Positions 38,302 to 45,915 of a DNA stretch of 64,000 nt are shown here, one piece after another. Each line of letters begins with the position of its first letter. The stretch's first letter is position 1. Position numbers and translations under genes: made by a program. The notes beneath the pieces were generated by a model. The model searched no databases. It was not told the origin of the DNA and saw only the letters and a list, made by a program, of their open reading frames with translations. Origin of the DNA: Massilia sp. MS-15 (GTDB taxonomy: Bacteria; Pseudomonadota; Gammaproteobacteria; Burkholderiales; Burkholderiaceae_D); NCBI RefSeq assembly GCF_020176695.1, contig NZ_JAIWIA010000001.1, forward strand, positions 248,001 to 312,000, written 5' to 3'.

Positions 38302-39555
38302 ATGCGTCGTCCTTCCAAAGATTCATCCCCCAAACTCTCCGCCGAAAGCCAGCGTCTCGTCAGCATCGCGCAAGCCATCATGCAGGCCGCCAGCCGCGTC
38401 GAGGAACGGACCTGGGAGCGCCAACTGGACACGCAACTGCAGAAGCTGCTCAAGACGAATCACCAGGACAGCATCGACAGCGCGCTGAACGCCCTGTTCC
38501 GCGACGACCTCGGCGCCTATGACGTGCTGATGGATGCGGTGGAAGCCGTGAGCGAATCGGCCACCATGGTCGAGCAGCAGGAGGGCGGCGACGTGACCTG
38601 GCAGGCCCTGCTGGTGGCCGCGCCGGTGCTCGCCTGGACCCGCTTCAACATCGCCTCGGGCAATATCCCGCCGGAGATGCTGAGCACGCTGCAGGCCCAT
38701 TTCTCGGCCCACCTGCTAGCCGAGGGCACCCGCGTCGCGATGGCCCCCACCCTGTATTCGATCGACCAGCTACCGCGCACCCATGCCGAAACCTATGCGC
38801 TGACCCACAAGCTGGCAGCCGCCGCACACAAGGGCGGCACGGTCAAGCCGGCGGCACGCGGCGAAGACACCGCGCCCTTCCTGGCCGACACCCGCTACCT
38901 GCTGGTGGCGATCGTCGCCCCGCAAGGTGCGCCCATGTTCCGCTGGCAGGAGCCGCAGCACCACATCGGCTTCGCCGAGGAACGCAACCGCGCGCTGGAA
39001 CAATGGCGTGCCCAGGGCGCGGCGAATATCGCGCGCCTGCTGCCGGGCTGCGGCGTCGAACTGCTGCTGCCGGAAGCGTACTACGTGGCCTGCCGCGAGG
39101 CGGACAAGCTGATCCGCCCGATCTCGGTCCGCGCCGCCGTCCACTACCTGACCCATACGCTGGGCGTGGAGGCGTCGGACCTGCGCGCCGTGATCGCCGG
39201 CTTCGGGGAGGAATCGGCCGATATCCAGATCGACGAATACCGGGTCGCGTTCACGATGCGCCAGGACAGCGAAGTCATGTACGGCATCGTGTGGCCGCTG
39301 TACGGCCAGGAAGACGAGAATGGCACCCCCATGGAAGGACCGTTCGCGGCCGGTCCGGCCGCGCTGACCCCGATCAACGAGATCGTGGCCCACCTGAACG
39401 AGGCCGGCATCGCGCACATCAAGCGCATCGGCGAACGCTATGTCGCCGAATACTGCGACGACTGCGGCGCGCCCCTGTTCGCCGACCCTACCGGCGAGCT
39501 GGTGCATGCGGAAATGCCGGAAGATACGCCGGCCGGCACCGAGCACTTCCATTAA
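38302..39555 (+). CDS. DUF2863 family protein
   Basis: 417 residues from the ATG at 38302. The family is largely confined to betaproteobacteria and its function is not known. Seen here: an N-terminal helical region (about 1-170), a central domain with R-Y-L-L-V-A-I-V-A-P-Q-G-A-P-M-F-R-W-Q-E, and a C-terminal C-D-D-C-G-A-P-L-F-A-D-P motif that could bind zinc. No signal peptide or membrane helix, so cytoplasmic. It is divergent from the iron receptor and shares the region with the Fur box and the pentanucleotide repeat. Confidence 0.75.
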   Translation: MRRPSKDSSPKLSAESQRLVSIAQAIMQAASRVEERTWERQLDTQLQKLLKTNHQDSIDSALNALFRDDLGAYDVLMDAVEAVSESATMVEQQEGGDVTWQALLVAAPVLAWTRFNIASGNIPPEMLSTLQAHFSAHLLAEGTRVAMAPTLYSIDQLPRTHAETYALTHKLAAAAHKGGTVKPAARGEDTAPFLADTRYLLVAIVAPQGAPMFRWQEPQHHIGFAEERNRALEQWRAQGAANIARLLPGCGVELLLPEAYYVACREADKLIRPISVRAAVHYLTHTLGVEASDLRAVIAGFGEESADIQIDEYRVAFTMRQDSEVMYGIVWPLYGQEDENGTPMEGPFAAGPAALTPINEIVAHLNEAGIAHIKRIGERYVAEYCDDCGAPLFADPTGELVHAEMPEDTPAGTEHFH

Positions 39556-39573
39556 CCGGGTCCCGCCCCGATC

Positions 39574-39605
39574 GCAGGGTGGCCGCGCTCCTTCGTCCAC
39601 CCTGC
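39574..39605. terminator. Hairpin between convergent genes, possible terminator or REP relative
   Basis: GCAGGGTGG (39574-39582) pairs exactly with CCACCCTGC (39597-39605) around a 14-nt loop. It lies between the DUF2863 gene and the convergent serine-hydrolase gene. No T-tract follows on either strand. The GGGTGG core resembles the REP arms at 20.9 kb. Confidence 0.4.
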
Positions 39606-39636
39606 CGCCCGGCTGCGAATGCAGGCCAGCGCAGGG

Positions 39637-40809
39637 TCAGCGCGGCAGGCTGGCGATGACCCTGGTGGCGAAGTCGGCGACATTGCCGGCATGCCATCGC
39701 CAGACGATCACGAGATCGTGCTTGGGCGACACGAGGATGGTGTTGCTGCCCGCGCCCAGTGCGGCGTAGGCGTCGGCGGGCAGGCCCGGCAGGTTCCTGC
39801 CCTTGGTATTGAGCCACCACAGGTAGCCATAGTCCGGCCCGTGTGCACTCGGGCTCAGGGCCTCCTTCACATACGACGCCGGCAAGATCCGCTTGCCGCG
39901 CCATTCGCCGCCGCGCAGCCACAGGTAGCCGAAGCGCGCCATGTCCCAGGAGTTGATCCACATGCCGCCGCCCCAGCGCGTGCCGCCGCTCACCGACGGT
40001 AGCTGCTTGCCGTTCAGCTCCACGTAGCTGTTATGGTAGGGAACCCACTTCCAGCTGTTCGAGGCTCCGATCGGGTCCATTACCTGCTGCTGGAACACCT
40101 CCGGCACGGGCTGGCCGAACACGCGCAGCAGCGATAGCGCAAAGCGGTTGATGCGCACGTCGTTGTATTCGTAGAAGCTGCCTGGCGCCTGCAGTTCGCG
40201 TGGCTTGCGTTCGCCCGCACCGAACGCTTCCCTGCCGATGAAGTCGGCGTTCTTGCCCCACAGGCTGCCTTGCCACTCCGTTTCCTGCTGCAGGTGCTGC
40301 TTCCAGGTGACCTTGTCATTGCGCGGCGCCACGTAGCCGCCGTCGTTCACGCGCCTGGCCACAGGTTCATCGACGGCGATGCGGTCGTCGCGCACGGCCA
40401 CGCCGGCCACCGTCGCCAGCATGCTTTTCGCCACCGAATACGTCGGGTCCACGAAACTGGTGTCGCCGAATTCGGCCACCACGAAGCCCTTGTAAATCAC
40501 CAGTCCGTTGGTACGGGCGCGCGCAGTCGGCATCGAGCCCAGGCGGGCCCCAAAAGTGGCTTCCTGATCCGAGAAGTCGAGCGCGCGCGTGGTTTCGCGC
40601 GATTGTGCGAACTGCACCGCGGCCGCCAGCGCGGCGGCGTTGATGCCGAGCTCGGCGGGCGACTTGCGCGCCCAGTCGCCGGCCGGCGGGAAATAAGGTG
40701 TCGGCGTTGCGGCTGCGGGTGTGACGGCGCCGGCGAAGGTTGGCAGGAATGCGGGCAGCAGCGCGCCCAGGCACAGCGCCAGCACACTGCGGGGCGAAAC
40801 ACGGTTCAT
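39637..40809 (-). CDS. Exported serine hydrolase, beta-lactamase / penicillin-binding-protein-like
   Basis: 390 residues from the ATG at 40809. A signal peptide ends near A-G-A-V-T. The class-C beta-lactamase/esterase fold is recognised by Ser125-x-x-Lys128 (Y-S-V-A-K), the Y-x-N motif in Y-E-Y-N-D-V-R near residue 215, and the hydrophobic-rich Y-L-W-W-L-N block. This family (beta-lactamase domain, COG1680) comprises esterases, D-amino-acid peptidases and true lactamases, so antibiotic resistance should not be assumed. It is 8 nt downstream of the CYTH gene, on the same strand. Confidence 0.8.
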   Translation of the reverse strand: MNRVSPRSVLALCLGALLPAFLPTFAGAVTPAAATPTPYFPPAGDWARKSPAELGINAAALAAAVQFAQSRETTRALDFSDQEATFGARLGSMPTARARTNGLVIYKGFVVAEFGDTSFVDPTYSVAKSMLATVAGVAVRDDRIAVDEPVARRVNDGGYVAPRNDKVTWKQHLQQETEWQGSLWGKNADFIGREAFGAGERKPRELQAPGSFYEYNDVRINRFALSLLRVFGQPVPEVFQQQVMDPIGASNSWKWVPYHNSYVELNGKQLPSVSGGTRWGGGMWINSWDMARFGYLWLRGGEWRGKRILPASYVKEALSPSAHGPDYGYLWWLNTKGRNLPGLPADAYAALGAGSNTILVSPKHDLVIVWRWHAGNVADFATRVIASLPR

Positions 40810-40817
40810 CGATTGAT

Positions 40818-41291
40818 TCACGAGATGGCCCACTGAGAAAATGGCAAATGGATCAGGCTGGAATTGTAGTAGCGCTTGTCGCCGGTAACTTCCTTGCCGA
40901 TCCAGTCGGGTTTGTCGAACGGGGCGTCTTCCGACGGCAGTTCGATCTCGGCCACCACCAGGCCGGCGTTCTCGCCCAGGAACTCGTCGACCTCCCAGGT
41001 AAAGCCGGCATGCGCGATGCGGCGCCGGTATTTTTCGACCATCGGACGCTCGCACAGGGTGTCGAGCAACTCCTGCGCGTCGGAAAGCGGAATCGGATAT
41101 TCCCACTCGCCGCGGCTGACGCCCGTGCCCTTGCTCTTGATGGTGAGCACACCGGCAGCGCCCTCGATGCGCACGCGCACGGTGCGCATCGGGTCCGAGC
41201 ACAGGTAGCCCTGACGCAGCAGGACCGGCTCGCCAAGCCGGCGCCAGGCCTCGCCGCTGGGCAGGAATTTGCGCTCGATCTCGACGCCCAT
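40818..41291 (-). CDS. CYTH-domain protein (inorganic triphosphatase/adenylate cyclase-like)
   Basis: 157 residues forming one CYTH domain. The diagnostic E-x-E-x-K at the very N-terminus is present (Glu4, Glu6, Lys8 in V-E-I-E-R-K-F-L), followed by R-Q-G-Y-L, R-V-R-I, T-I-K-S-K-G and a closing W-x-V-D-E-F segment. The tunnel fold binds triphosphates; stand-alone versions of this size usually hydrolyse inorganic triphosphate. It lies 9 nt after the M14 peptidase gene, so the two may be co-transcribed. Confidence 0.85.
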   Translation of the reverse strand: MGVEIERKFLPSGEAWRRLGEPVLLRQGYLCSDPMRTVRVRIEGAAGVLTIKSKGTGVSRGEWEYPIPLSDAQELLDTLCERPMVEKYRRRIAHAGFTWEVDEFLGENAGLVVAEIELPSEDAPFDKPDWIGKEVTGDKRYYNSSLIHLPFSQWAIS

Positions 41292-41300
41292 CCCCTGCCC

Positions 41301-42422
41301 TCAGTCGAGCGTCTGCAGGATCGGCGTCAGGATCGCCGCGCCCAGCGCCGCGCTGCGCGCGCCGTTCCAGCCGGTGTGCGGGTCGGGCAGGTTGGCATTG
41401 TCCTTGAACGGCATTTCCAGGGTCAGCGACAGGCACTTGAAGGTGTGGCCGATGTACTTCGAGGCCAGGGTCAGCAGTTCTTCGTTGTACTTGCTGGCCG
41501 CATAGCCATATTCGTTCTGGAAGTCGGGGCTGGCCGCCATGTAGCGTTCGATGAAGGCGGTCTGGGTCGCCAGGCGCTCCGGGGTGAAGTCGGCCAGCAT
41601 TTCGCTGCCGGCCACGAAGTTGTAGGGCAGCGCTTCGTCGCCGTGGATGTCGAAGAACATGTCGACCCCGGTCTCATGGATCTTGTCCTTGACGCACAGC
41701 ACTTCCGGGCTGCGCTCGCGCGAAGGCGTCATCCATTCGCGGTTCAGGTTGGCGCCGGCCGCGTTGGTGCGCAGGTTGCCGCGCACCGAGCCGTCCGGGT
41801 TCATGTTCGGCACGATGTAGAACACGGCGCGCTGCAGCAGCTTGCGTGCCACCGGGTTGGCGCTGTCCAGCAGCGCATCCATCATGCCCTCGACGAACCA
41901 TTCGGCCATGGTCTCGCCCGGATGCTGGCGCGCGATCACCCAGATCTTCTTTTCCGCCTGCGGATTGCCGATCACGACCAGGTTCATGTCGCGGCCGTCG
42001 ACCGTGGTGCCGATGTCGAGTACGCGCGCGACCGGGTTTTCGGCCACTTCGCCCAGCAGGCGCAGGTGGCGCTCCCAGGTGTAGGGCTCGAAGTAGGCGT
42101 AATAGATGCTGTCGAGTTCCGGCGTATGGTTGACCGTCATCACCTGCCCATCGAAGCTGGTCGGCACGCGGAACCAGTTCTCGGTATCGTAGCTGGCCGC
42201 CACCTGGTAGTCCTCGAAGCCCTTCGGATAGGTGGCCTGGCCGGCGTTCAGGAAGCGGATCGTGCAGGCCTGGTCACGCACGCCCTGCAGGCGGAAGTGG
42301 AACCACTGGTGGATGTCGGCGTGCGAGTCCTTGCGCAGGTTCAGGTCGATCGCTTTCGGGCCGTCGGCGCGCACGACCTCGATGGCGCCGGAATCGAAGC
42401 ATTGGCTGATTTTGATGGGCAT
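41301..42422 (-). CDS. M14-family zinc carboxypeptidase (cytosolic carboxypeptidase-like)
   Basis: 373 residues from the ATG at 42422. The first 110 residues form the beta-sandwich found before the catalytic domain in cytosolic carboxypeptidases. Zinc ligands are His167 and Glu170 (R-Q-H-P-G-E-T) and His260 (D-I-H-G-D-E), with N-L-N-R-E-W and a general-base glutamate near residue 344 (L-T-L-E-M-P-F). No signal peptide, so cytoplasmic. Bacterial substrates are unknown; related enzymes trim C-terminal acidic residues. Confidence 0.88.
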   Translation of the reverse strand: MPIKISQCFDSGAIEVVRADGPKAIDLNLRKDSHADIHQWFHFRLQGVRDQACTIRFLNAGQATYPKGFEDYQVAASYDTENWFRVPTSFDGQVMTVNHTPELDSIYYAYFEPYTWERHLRLLGEVAENPVARVLDIGTTVDGRDMNLVVIGNPQAEKKIWVIARQHPGETMAEWFVEGMMDALLDSANPVARKLLQRAVFYIVPNMNPDGSVRGNLRTNAAGANLNREWMTPSRERSPEVLCVKDKIHETGVDMFFDIHGDEALPYNFVAGSEMLADFTPERLATQTAFIERYMAASPDFQNEYGYAASKYNEELLTLASKYIGHTFKCLSLTLEMPFKDNANLPDPHTGWNGARSAALGAAILTPILQTLD

Positions 42423-42506
42423 GGCGGTTCCTTCTTTAGCGGGTCGAAAAATGCGCACCGTGCCGGAGCGGGCGGGCGCTGCCGGCCCTGCCCGCCCGGC
42501 GCCGGA

Positions 42507-42911
42507 TCACTGCGCGTCGAGGTCGATCAGGTCCTTCGCGTACATGATCATGATCTGGCGCATCAGCTCGACGTTGCCGCGGTCGAGCACGACGGTCAGG
42601 TCTTCCTTGGCGTCGAGGACGAAGGTCATGCGGATCGCGCCGGGCAGTTCCTTGCACTGCACGTACTGGGCGCGCGGCGTGTAGGGATTGTCCCAGTCCT
42701 GCTGGGTGATCGCGGGAGGAGCCGGCGGCGCCTGCAAGTTCGGATCCTGGTTGACCGGCAGGTGCTTGAGCAGCCAGAACACGATGACGGCTGGCACGTA
42801 AATGCAGAGGTCGCTTGCGCCCTTGCTGGAAAACTTGACCAGCAACAGGTTGCCGACCCGGTCGCAGGACATGGACATGCTCTTGACTTGACGAATTACC
42901 GCTGGTTTCAC
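42507..42911 (-). CDS. Conserved-looking hypothetical protein
   Basis: 134 residues. One moderately hydrophobic stretch (I-Y-V-P-A-V-I-V-F-W-L-L, about residues 37-48) is followed by a Pro-rich linker and a mixed domain containing M-T-F-V-L-D-A-K-E-D-L-T-V-V-L-D and R-Q-I-M-I-M-Y-A-K-D-L-I-D-L. I do not recognise the family. It is 84 nt upstream of the M14 gene on the same strand and lies beyond the terminator of the KGG gene, so it may start its own message. Confidence 0.5.
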   Translation of the reverse strand: MKPAVIRQVKSMSMSCDRVGNLLLVKFSSKGASDLCIYVPAVIVFWLLKHLPVNQDPNLQAPPAPPAITQQDWDNPYTPRAQYVQCKELPGAIRMTFVLDAKEDLTVVLDRGNVELMRQIMIMYAKDLIDLDAQ

Positions 42912-42993
42912 GACGACGTTCCTAGGGAAAAGGTTGAAAAAGGCGCAGCGATTCTACCGCATCCCACCGTCCCGTTGTGTGGTATCGCGGTCG

Positions 42994-43025
42994 CCAAAAC
43001 AAAACGGGGAGCTTGCGCTCCCCGT
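42994..43025 (-). terminator. Rho-independent terminator after the KGG gene
   Basis: On the minus strand ACGGGGAGC pairs with GCTCCCCGT around a four-nt loop and is followed by TTTGTTTT. It lies 45 nt after the stop of the KGG-domain gene. Confidence 0.85.
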
Positions 43026-43069
43026 CATCATCTGCCTGTCACCCGTGGCGGGGCAAGCCGCGCCGCGCC

Positions 43070-43378
43070 CTATTCCTTCGAGCCACGGCCCCCCTGGGAA
43101 TTGCGGCCGCCCTTGGAGGAGGAGGCGCGCGATGGGCCGCCCGAACCGGCGCTGGCCGACTGGCGGTTGCCGTGGCTCATGCTGCCGGCACGGCGGGCTT
43201 CTTCCGAGGTGAATTCGTGGGCCGTACCCTTGGCATGGGCGGCCTTGCCGCCCTGGCTGGCGATTTCCCGCTGGCGCGCGGGATCCATCGATGCGAAACC
43301 GCGGTTGCGGGTGCCACTGCTCTGGCTGTTACCGCCCTGGTTGCCACCTTGCTTGCTACCTTGATTACCTGAGGCCAT
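43070..43378 (-). CDS. KGG-domain (con-10-like) stress protein
   Basis: 102 residues from the ATG at 43378 (an ATG at 43384 sits too close to the ribosome-binding site). The middle has the stress-induced motif pattern: R-G-F-A-S-M-D-P-A-R-Q-R-E-I-A-S-Q-G-G-K-A-A-H, then E-F-T-S-E-E-A-R-R-A-G-S-M. Both ends are low-complexity Gly/Ser/Asn/Gln. Such proteins are hydrophilic, probably disordered, and induced in stationary phase or osmotic stress. It is divergent from the two hydrophilic genes at 43716 and 44390, across a region full of TAGGAC elements. Confidence 0.8.
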   Translation of the reverse strand: MASGNQGSKQGGNQGGNSQSSGTRNRGFASMDPARQREIASQGGKAAHAKGTAHEFTSEEARRAGSMSHGNRQSASAGSGGPSRASSSKGGRNSQGGRGSKE

Positions 43379-43715
43379 GATCATGTTCTCCCTTGTACGC
43401 TATGAACCGCCGCGTCCTGCGGCAGGCTTGCTCCGGCTGCACCCGAAGCCCGATGAGCAGCCGGCAAAATCATCTTAGGTAGGACGGATGAATGCCGGTA
43501 TAGGACGTTTTCAGATGACTTTGTAGGACTTCACGCGACAGAAAATGCACCAGTGAAAATACACTTCCAGTAGTCAACAAACCGCCGGCCAGCCCTTCCG
43601 TATCCGTCCTACACGACACCCCTACGTCTTCCTATACTGTATTCATGGATAGCGGAGCATCATGGCAATTTCAGGCGCGGCCGAGGCCAGCGCCGGCATC
43701 TCGAAAGGAGTCGAC
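43379..43715. promoter_or_regulatory. 337-nt divergent regulatory region with repeated TAGGAC elements
   Basis: TAGGAC occurs at 43480, 43501 and 43524 (spacings 21 and 23 nt, about two helical turns) and once inverted (GTCCTA at 43606-43611). The outermost two extend to an 11-nt inverted match, GTAGGACGGAT at 43479-43489 and ATCCGTCCTAC at 43602-43612. A TATACT at 43633-43638 may be the -10 for the gene at 43716. No other gene is evident here. Confidence 0.55.
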
Positions 43716-44393
43716 ATGGACGCGAACCAACGTAGCGAGTTCAACAACCAGACGAATAACGGCGCCAACGAAAAGTGGACGCCCGGCGCCAGGGGCAACA
43801 CCGGAAGTGGTCCGCTCGACCACACTTACCCACAGGGTCCGGGACAGGACGCGGTGGTCCGCGGCGAGAATGCAATGCAGGCCGGGCAGGACCCTTCGCG
43901 CATGGGCCAGCAGCAAGTCGCCGCCGAGGATGGCGGCCGGGCCGACCATGAAACGACACTGCCGGGCGCCGTTACGGCAGACTTGCCGGGCGGTTCGCTG
44001 CAAAGCCAGCAAACTGGCGGCTCGGGGCCGCAGCAGGGCATCACCGACAGCCACCAGCGCGCCATGGAGCAGCATTCGCAGGCCTGGGGCCTGCTGGAGC
44101 AACCCGTTGGCCACCGCGCCAGGGGTTCCGGCACCGACCTGCGCGCCCATCCGGCCAACCAGGCCGGCCACAGCCAGGACGCGCATGCCATGAACCCGCA
44201 GGATCCGGCCCAGCCCGAACTGCAGGGCGGCTCGCTCGGCGCCCACCATGGCATGGCACCCGGCACCCACCAGTCCCAGGGTACAACCGCCCAGGTCGGC
44301 TACGGCAACCAGCAGAGCGCGGCAGCCCATCGCGAGGGAACTGGCATGGCGATCGGCCCGCATCCACAGCAACAGCCCAGGAGGGAACAATGA
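43716..44393 (+). CDS. Hydrophilic, probably disordered protein rich in Gly, Gln and His
   Basis: 225 residues from the ATG at 43716, chosen for AAAGGAG upstream. No signal or membrane segment. The sequence is dominated by Gly, Gln, Ala, His and Asp (for example H-Q-R-A-M-E-Q-H-S-Q-A-W-G-L-L-E-Q and G-A-H-H-G-M-A-P-G-T-H-Q) with no catalytic motif. Composition resembles hydrophilin or other desiccation/stress proteins. It overlaps the next gene by 4 nt (ATGA) and is divergent from the KGG stress gene, which supports a stress role. Family not recognised. Confidence 0.55.
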   Translation: MDANQRSEFNNQTNNGANEKWTPGARGNTGSGPLDHTYPQGPGQDAVVRGENAMQAGQDPSRMGQQQVAAEDGGRADHETTLPGAVTADLPGGSLQSQQTGGSGPQQGITDSHQRAMEQHSQAWGLLEQPVGHRARGSGTDLRAHPANQAGHSQDAHAMNPQDPAQPELQGGSLGAHHGMAPGTHQSQGTTAQVGYGNQQSAAAHREGTGMAIGPHPQQQPRREQ

Positions 44394-44710
44394 ACAATCC
44401 ACATCAGCAGGACCAGCAGGACAGCACTGACCGCAGCGGCTCGCAGACCGGCCGGGACGGACGCGAAGCCGGCAGCGCCGACGTGCACCAGTCGAACGAC
44501 GTGACTGGCGGCCTGCCGCGCAGCCCGGGCAATAGCGGTCCGCGCACCGAGGACCAGGGCTGGAAACCGGGCCAGAGCGTGCAGGCCGAGACCGATCCGG
44601 TCCACGAATCGAACGACGTGGCCGGCGGACTGCCGAAGAGTCCGGCCGGTGCCAACCGGCTGGCGGGCGACCGCAAGATGGACGACGACACCGGTTTTTC
44701 ACGCCAGTAG
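44390..44710 (+). CDS. Small hydrophilic protein with an internal duplication
   Basis: 106 residues, strongly hydrophilic and without cysteine or membrane segments. Two near-copies of the same stretch are present: V-H-Q-S-N-D-V-T-G-G-L-P-R-S-P (about residue 32) and V-H-E-S-N-D-V-A-G-G-L-P-K-S-P (about residue 71), separated by about 39 residues. The rest is Gly/Asp/Gln/Ser. It is translationally coupled to the preceding hydrophilic gene and probably acts in the same process. No known domain. Confidence 0.55.
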   Translation: MNNPHQQDQQDSTDRSGSQTGRDGREAGSADVHQSNDVTGGLPRSPGNSGPRTEDQGWKPGQSVQAETDPVHESNDVAGGLPKSPAGANRLAGDRKMDDDTGFSRQ

Positions 44711-44909
44711 TTTTTTCCCATGGCGGAGAGGCTGCCGCCTCCCCGTCCTCTTCCCATGAATCCTTGATCCACATCCAGGCTACCCCAGCCGGGTGGAACC
44801 GCGCCTTCGCGCCCTGACTCCAAACCTACTCGACACGCCCTGGCGTTCGCGGCTGCAGCTGTGGCTTGCGATCCGGCCAGGCGCGTCCAGGCCAATGTGG
44901 AGACGGGAC

Positions 44910-45908
44910 ATGCCTGATAGTACGGATGAAGACAACATTGCAGTATCGGTGATCGTGCCGGCCTGCGGCCGCCTCGACCTGCTCGACCGTTGCCTGGACG
45001 CACTGGTGCGCCAGGCGCTCGACCCGCGGCACTACGAGATCGTCGTCGTCGATGACGAGCCGAACCACAATACCCTGCACCTGGTCTCCGGCTGGCGCAG
45101 CCGCAGTGTCGAGCGCGGCCCGCGCCTGTCCTATGTCGCCAATCCGGGACCGGCCTGCCCCGCATCGGCCCGCAACCGCGGCTGGCGTACCGCGCGCGCG
45201 CCCATCCTTGCCTTCACCACCGATGACGCAGTGCCCGACCCGCGCTGGCTGGCGGCCGGGCTGGCCGCCTTCGGCGACGGGGCCGATGTCGTCTGCGGCC
45301 GCATCCAGACACCGGCTCCCGCGCGCGCCGCCGAGCGGCCGTTGCACGCGCCGGGCCCCGTGGAAGCGGGCTTCACCAGCGCCAGCTGTTTCTTCCGCAA
45401 GCACGTGCTGGAGGGCCTGGACGGCTTCGACGAGCGCTTCAGCCTGCCGCGCGCGGGCGATGCCGACATGTACTTCCGCCTGCTGGAACAAGGCTTGCTG
45501 ATCGTACGCGCGCCGGACGCGCTGGTGGACTACCCACTGCCCCCGCCGCCCTGGGGCGCGAGCCTGCTGCAGATCCGTCATGCGGTGTTCGATGCCCTGC
45601 TCTACAAGAAACACCCGGCGCTGTACCGGCAGATGGTGGAGCCGCGTCCATGCTGGAACCACTACGCGATCACCGGCCTGCTACTGCTCGCGCTGGCCGG
45701 GCTGCTGGCTGGCCTGCCGGTCCTGGCTGGCCTGGCCTGCGCCGCCTGGCTGGCGCTGACGGCGCGCCTGTGCGCGCAGCGCTTGCGCGGCCTGGCGCAC
45801 ACGCCGCCCCAGCTGGCCGAGATCATACTCACGTCCATCCTGCTGCCGCCCTTGACGGTATTCTGGCGGCTGGCGGGCGCGCTGCGCTACCGGGTGCGAT
45901 TCGCATGA
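44910..45908 (+). CDS. Family 2 glycosyltransferase with C-terminal membrane segments
   Basis: 332 residues from the ATG at 44910 (GTGGAGACGGGAC upstream). The GT-A domain has V-S-V-I-V-P-A-C-G-R-L-D-L-L near residue 11, the Y-E-I-V-V-V-D-D-E-P nucleotide-binding acidic motif near residue 45, F-T-T-D-D-A-V-P-D-P-R-W (D-x-D-like) near residue 107, and G-F-D-E-R-F near residue 170. Two hydrophobic helices (about residues 255-295) anchor it to the membrane. It is followed 7 nt later by a GT4 enzyme and then a sugar phosphatase, so it belongs to a small glycan-making unit. Confidence 0.8.
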   Translation: MPDSTDEDNIAVSVIVPACGRLDLLDRCLDALVRQALDPRHYEIVVVDDEPNHNTLHLVSGWRSRSVERGPRLSYVANPGPACPASARNRGWRTARAPILAFTTDDAVPDPRWLAAGLAAFGDGADVVCGRIQTPAPARAAERPLHAPGPVEAGFTSASCFFRKHVLEGLDGFDERFSLPRAGDADMYFRLLEQGLLIVRAPDALVDYPLPPPPWGASLLQIRHAVFDALLYKKHPALYRQMVEPRPCWNHYAITGLLLLALAGLLAGLPVLAGLACAAWLALTARLCAQRLRGLAHTPPQLAEIILTSILLPPLTVFWRLAGALRYRVRFA

Positions 45909-45915
45909 GGCCCTC

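Noticed and set aside
39637..40809. Beta-lactamase as antibiotic resistance gene
   Set aside because: The S-x-x-K/Y-x-N fold is shared by many esterases and peptidases, and the flanking genes give no resistance context.
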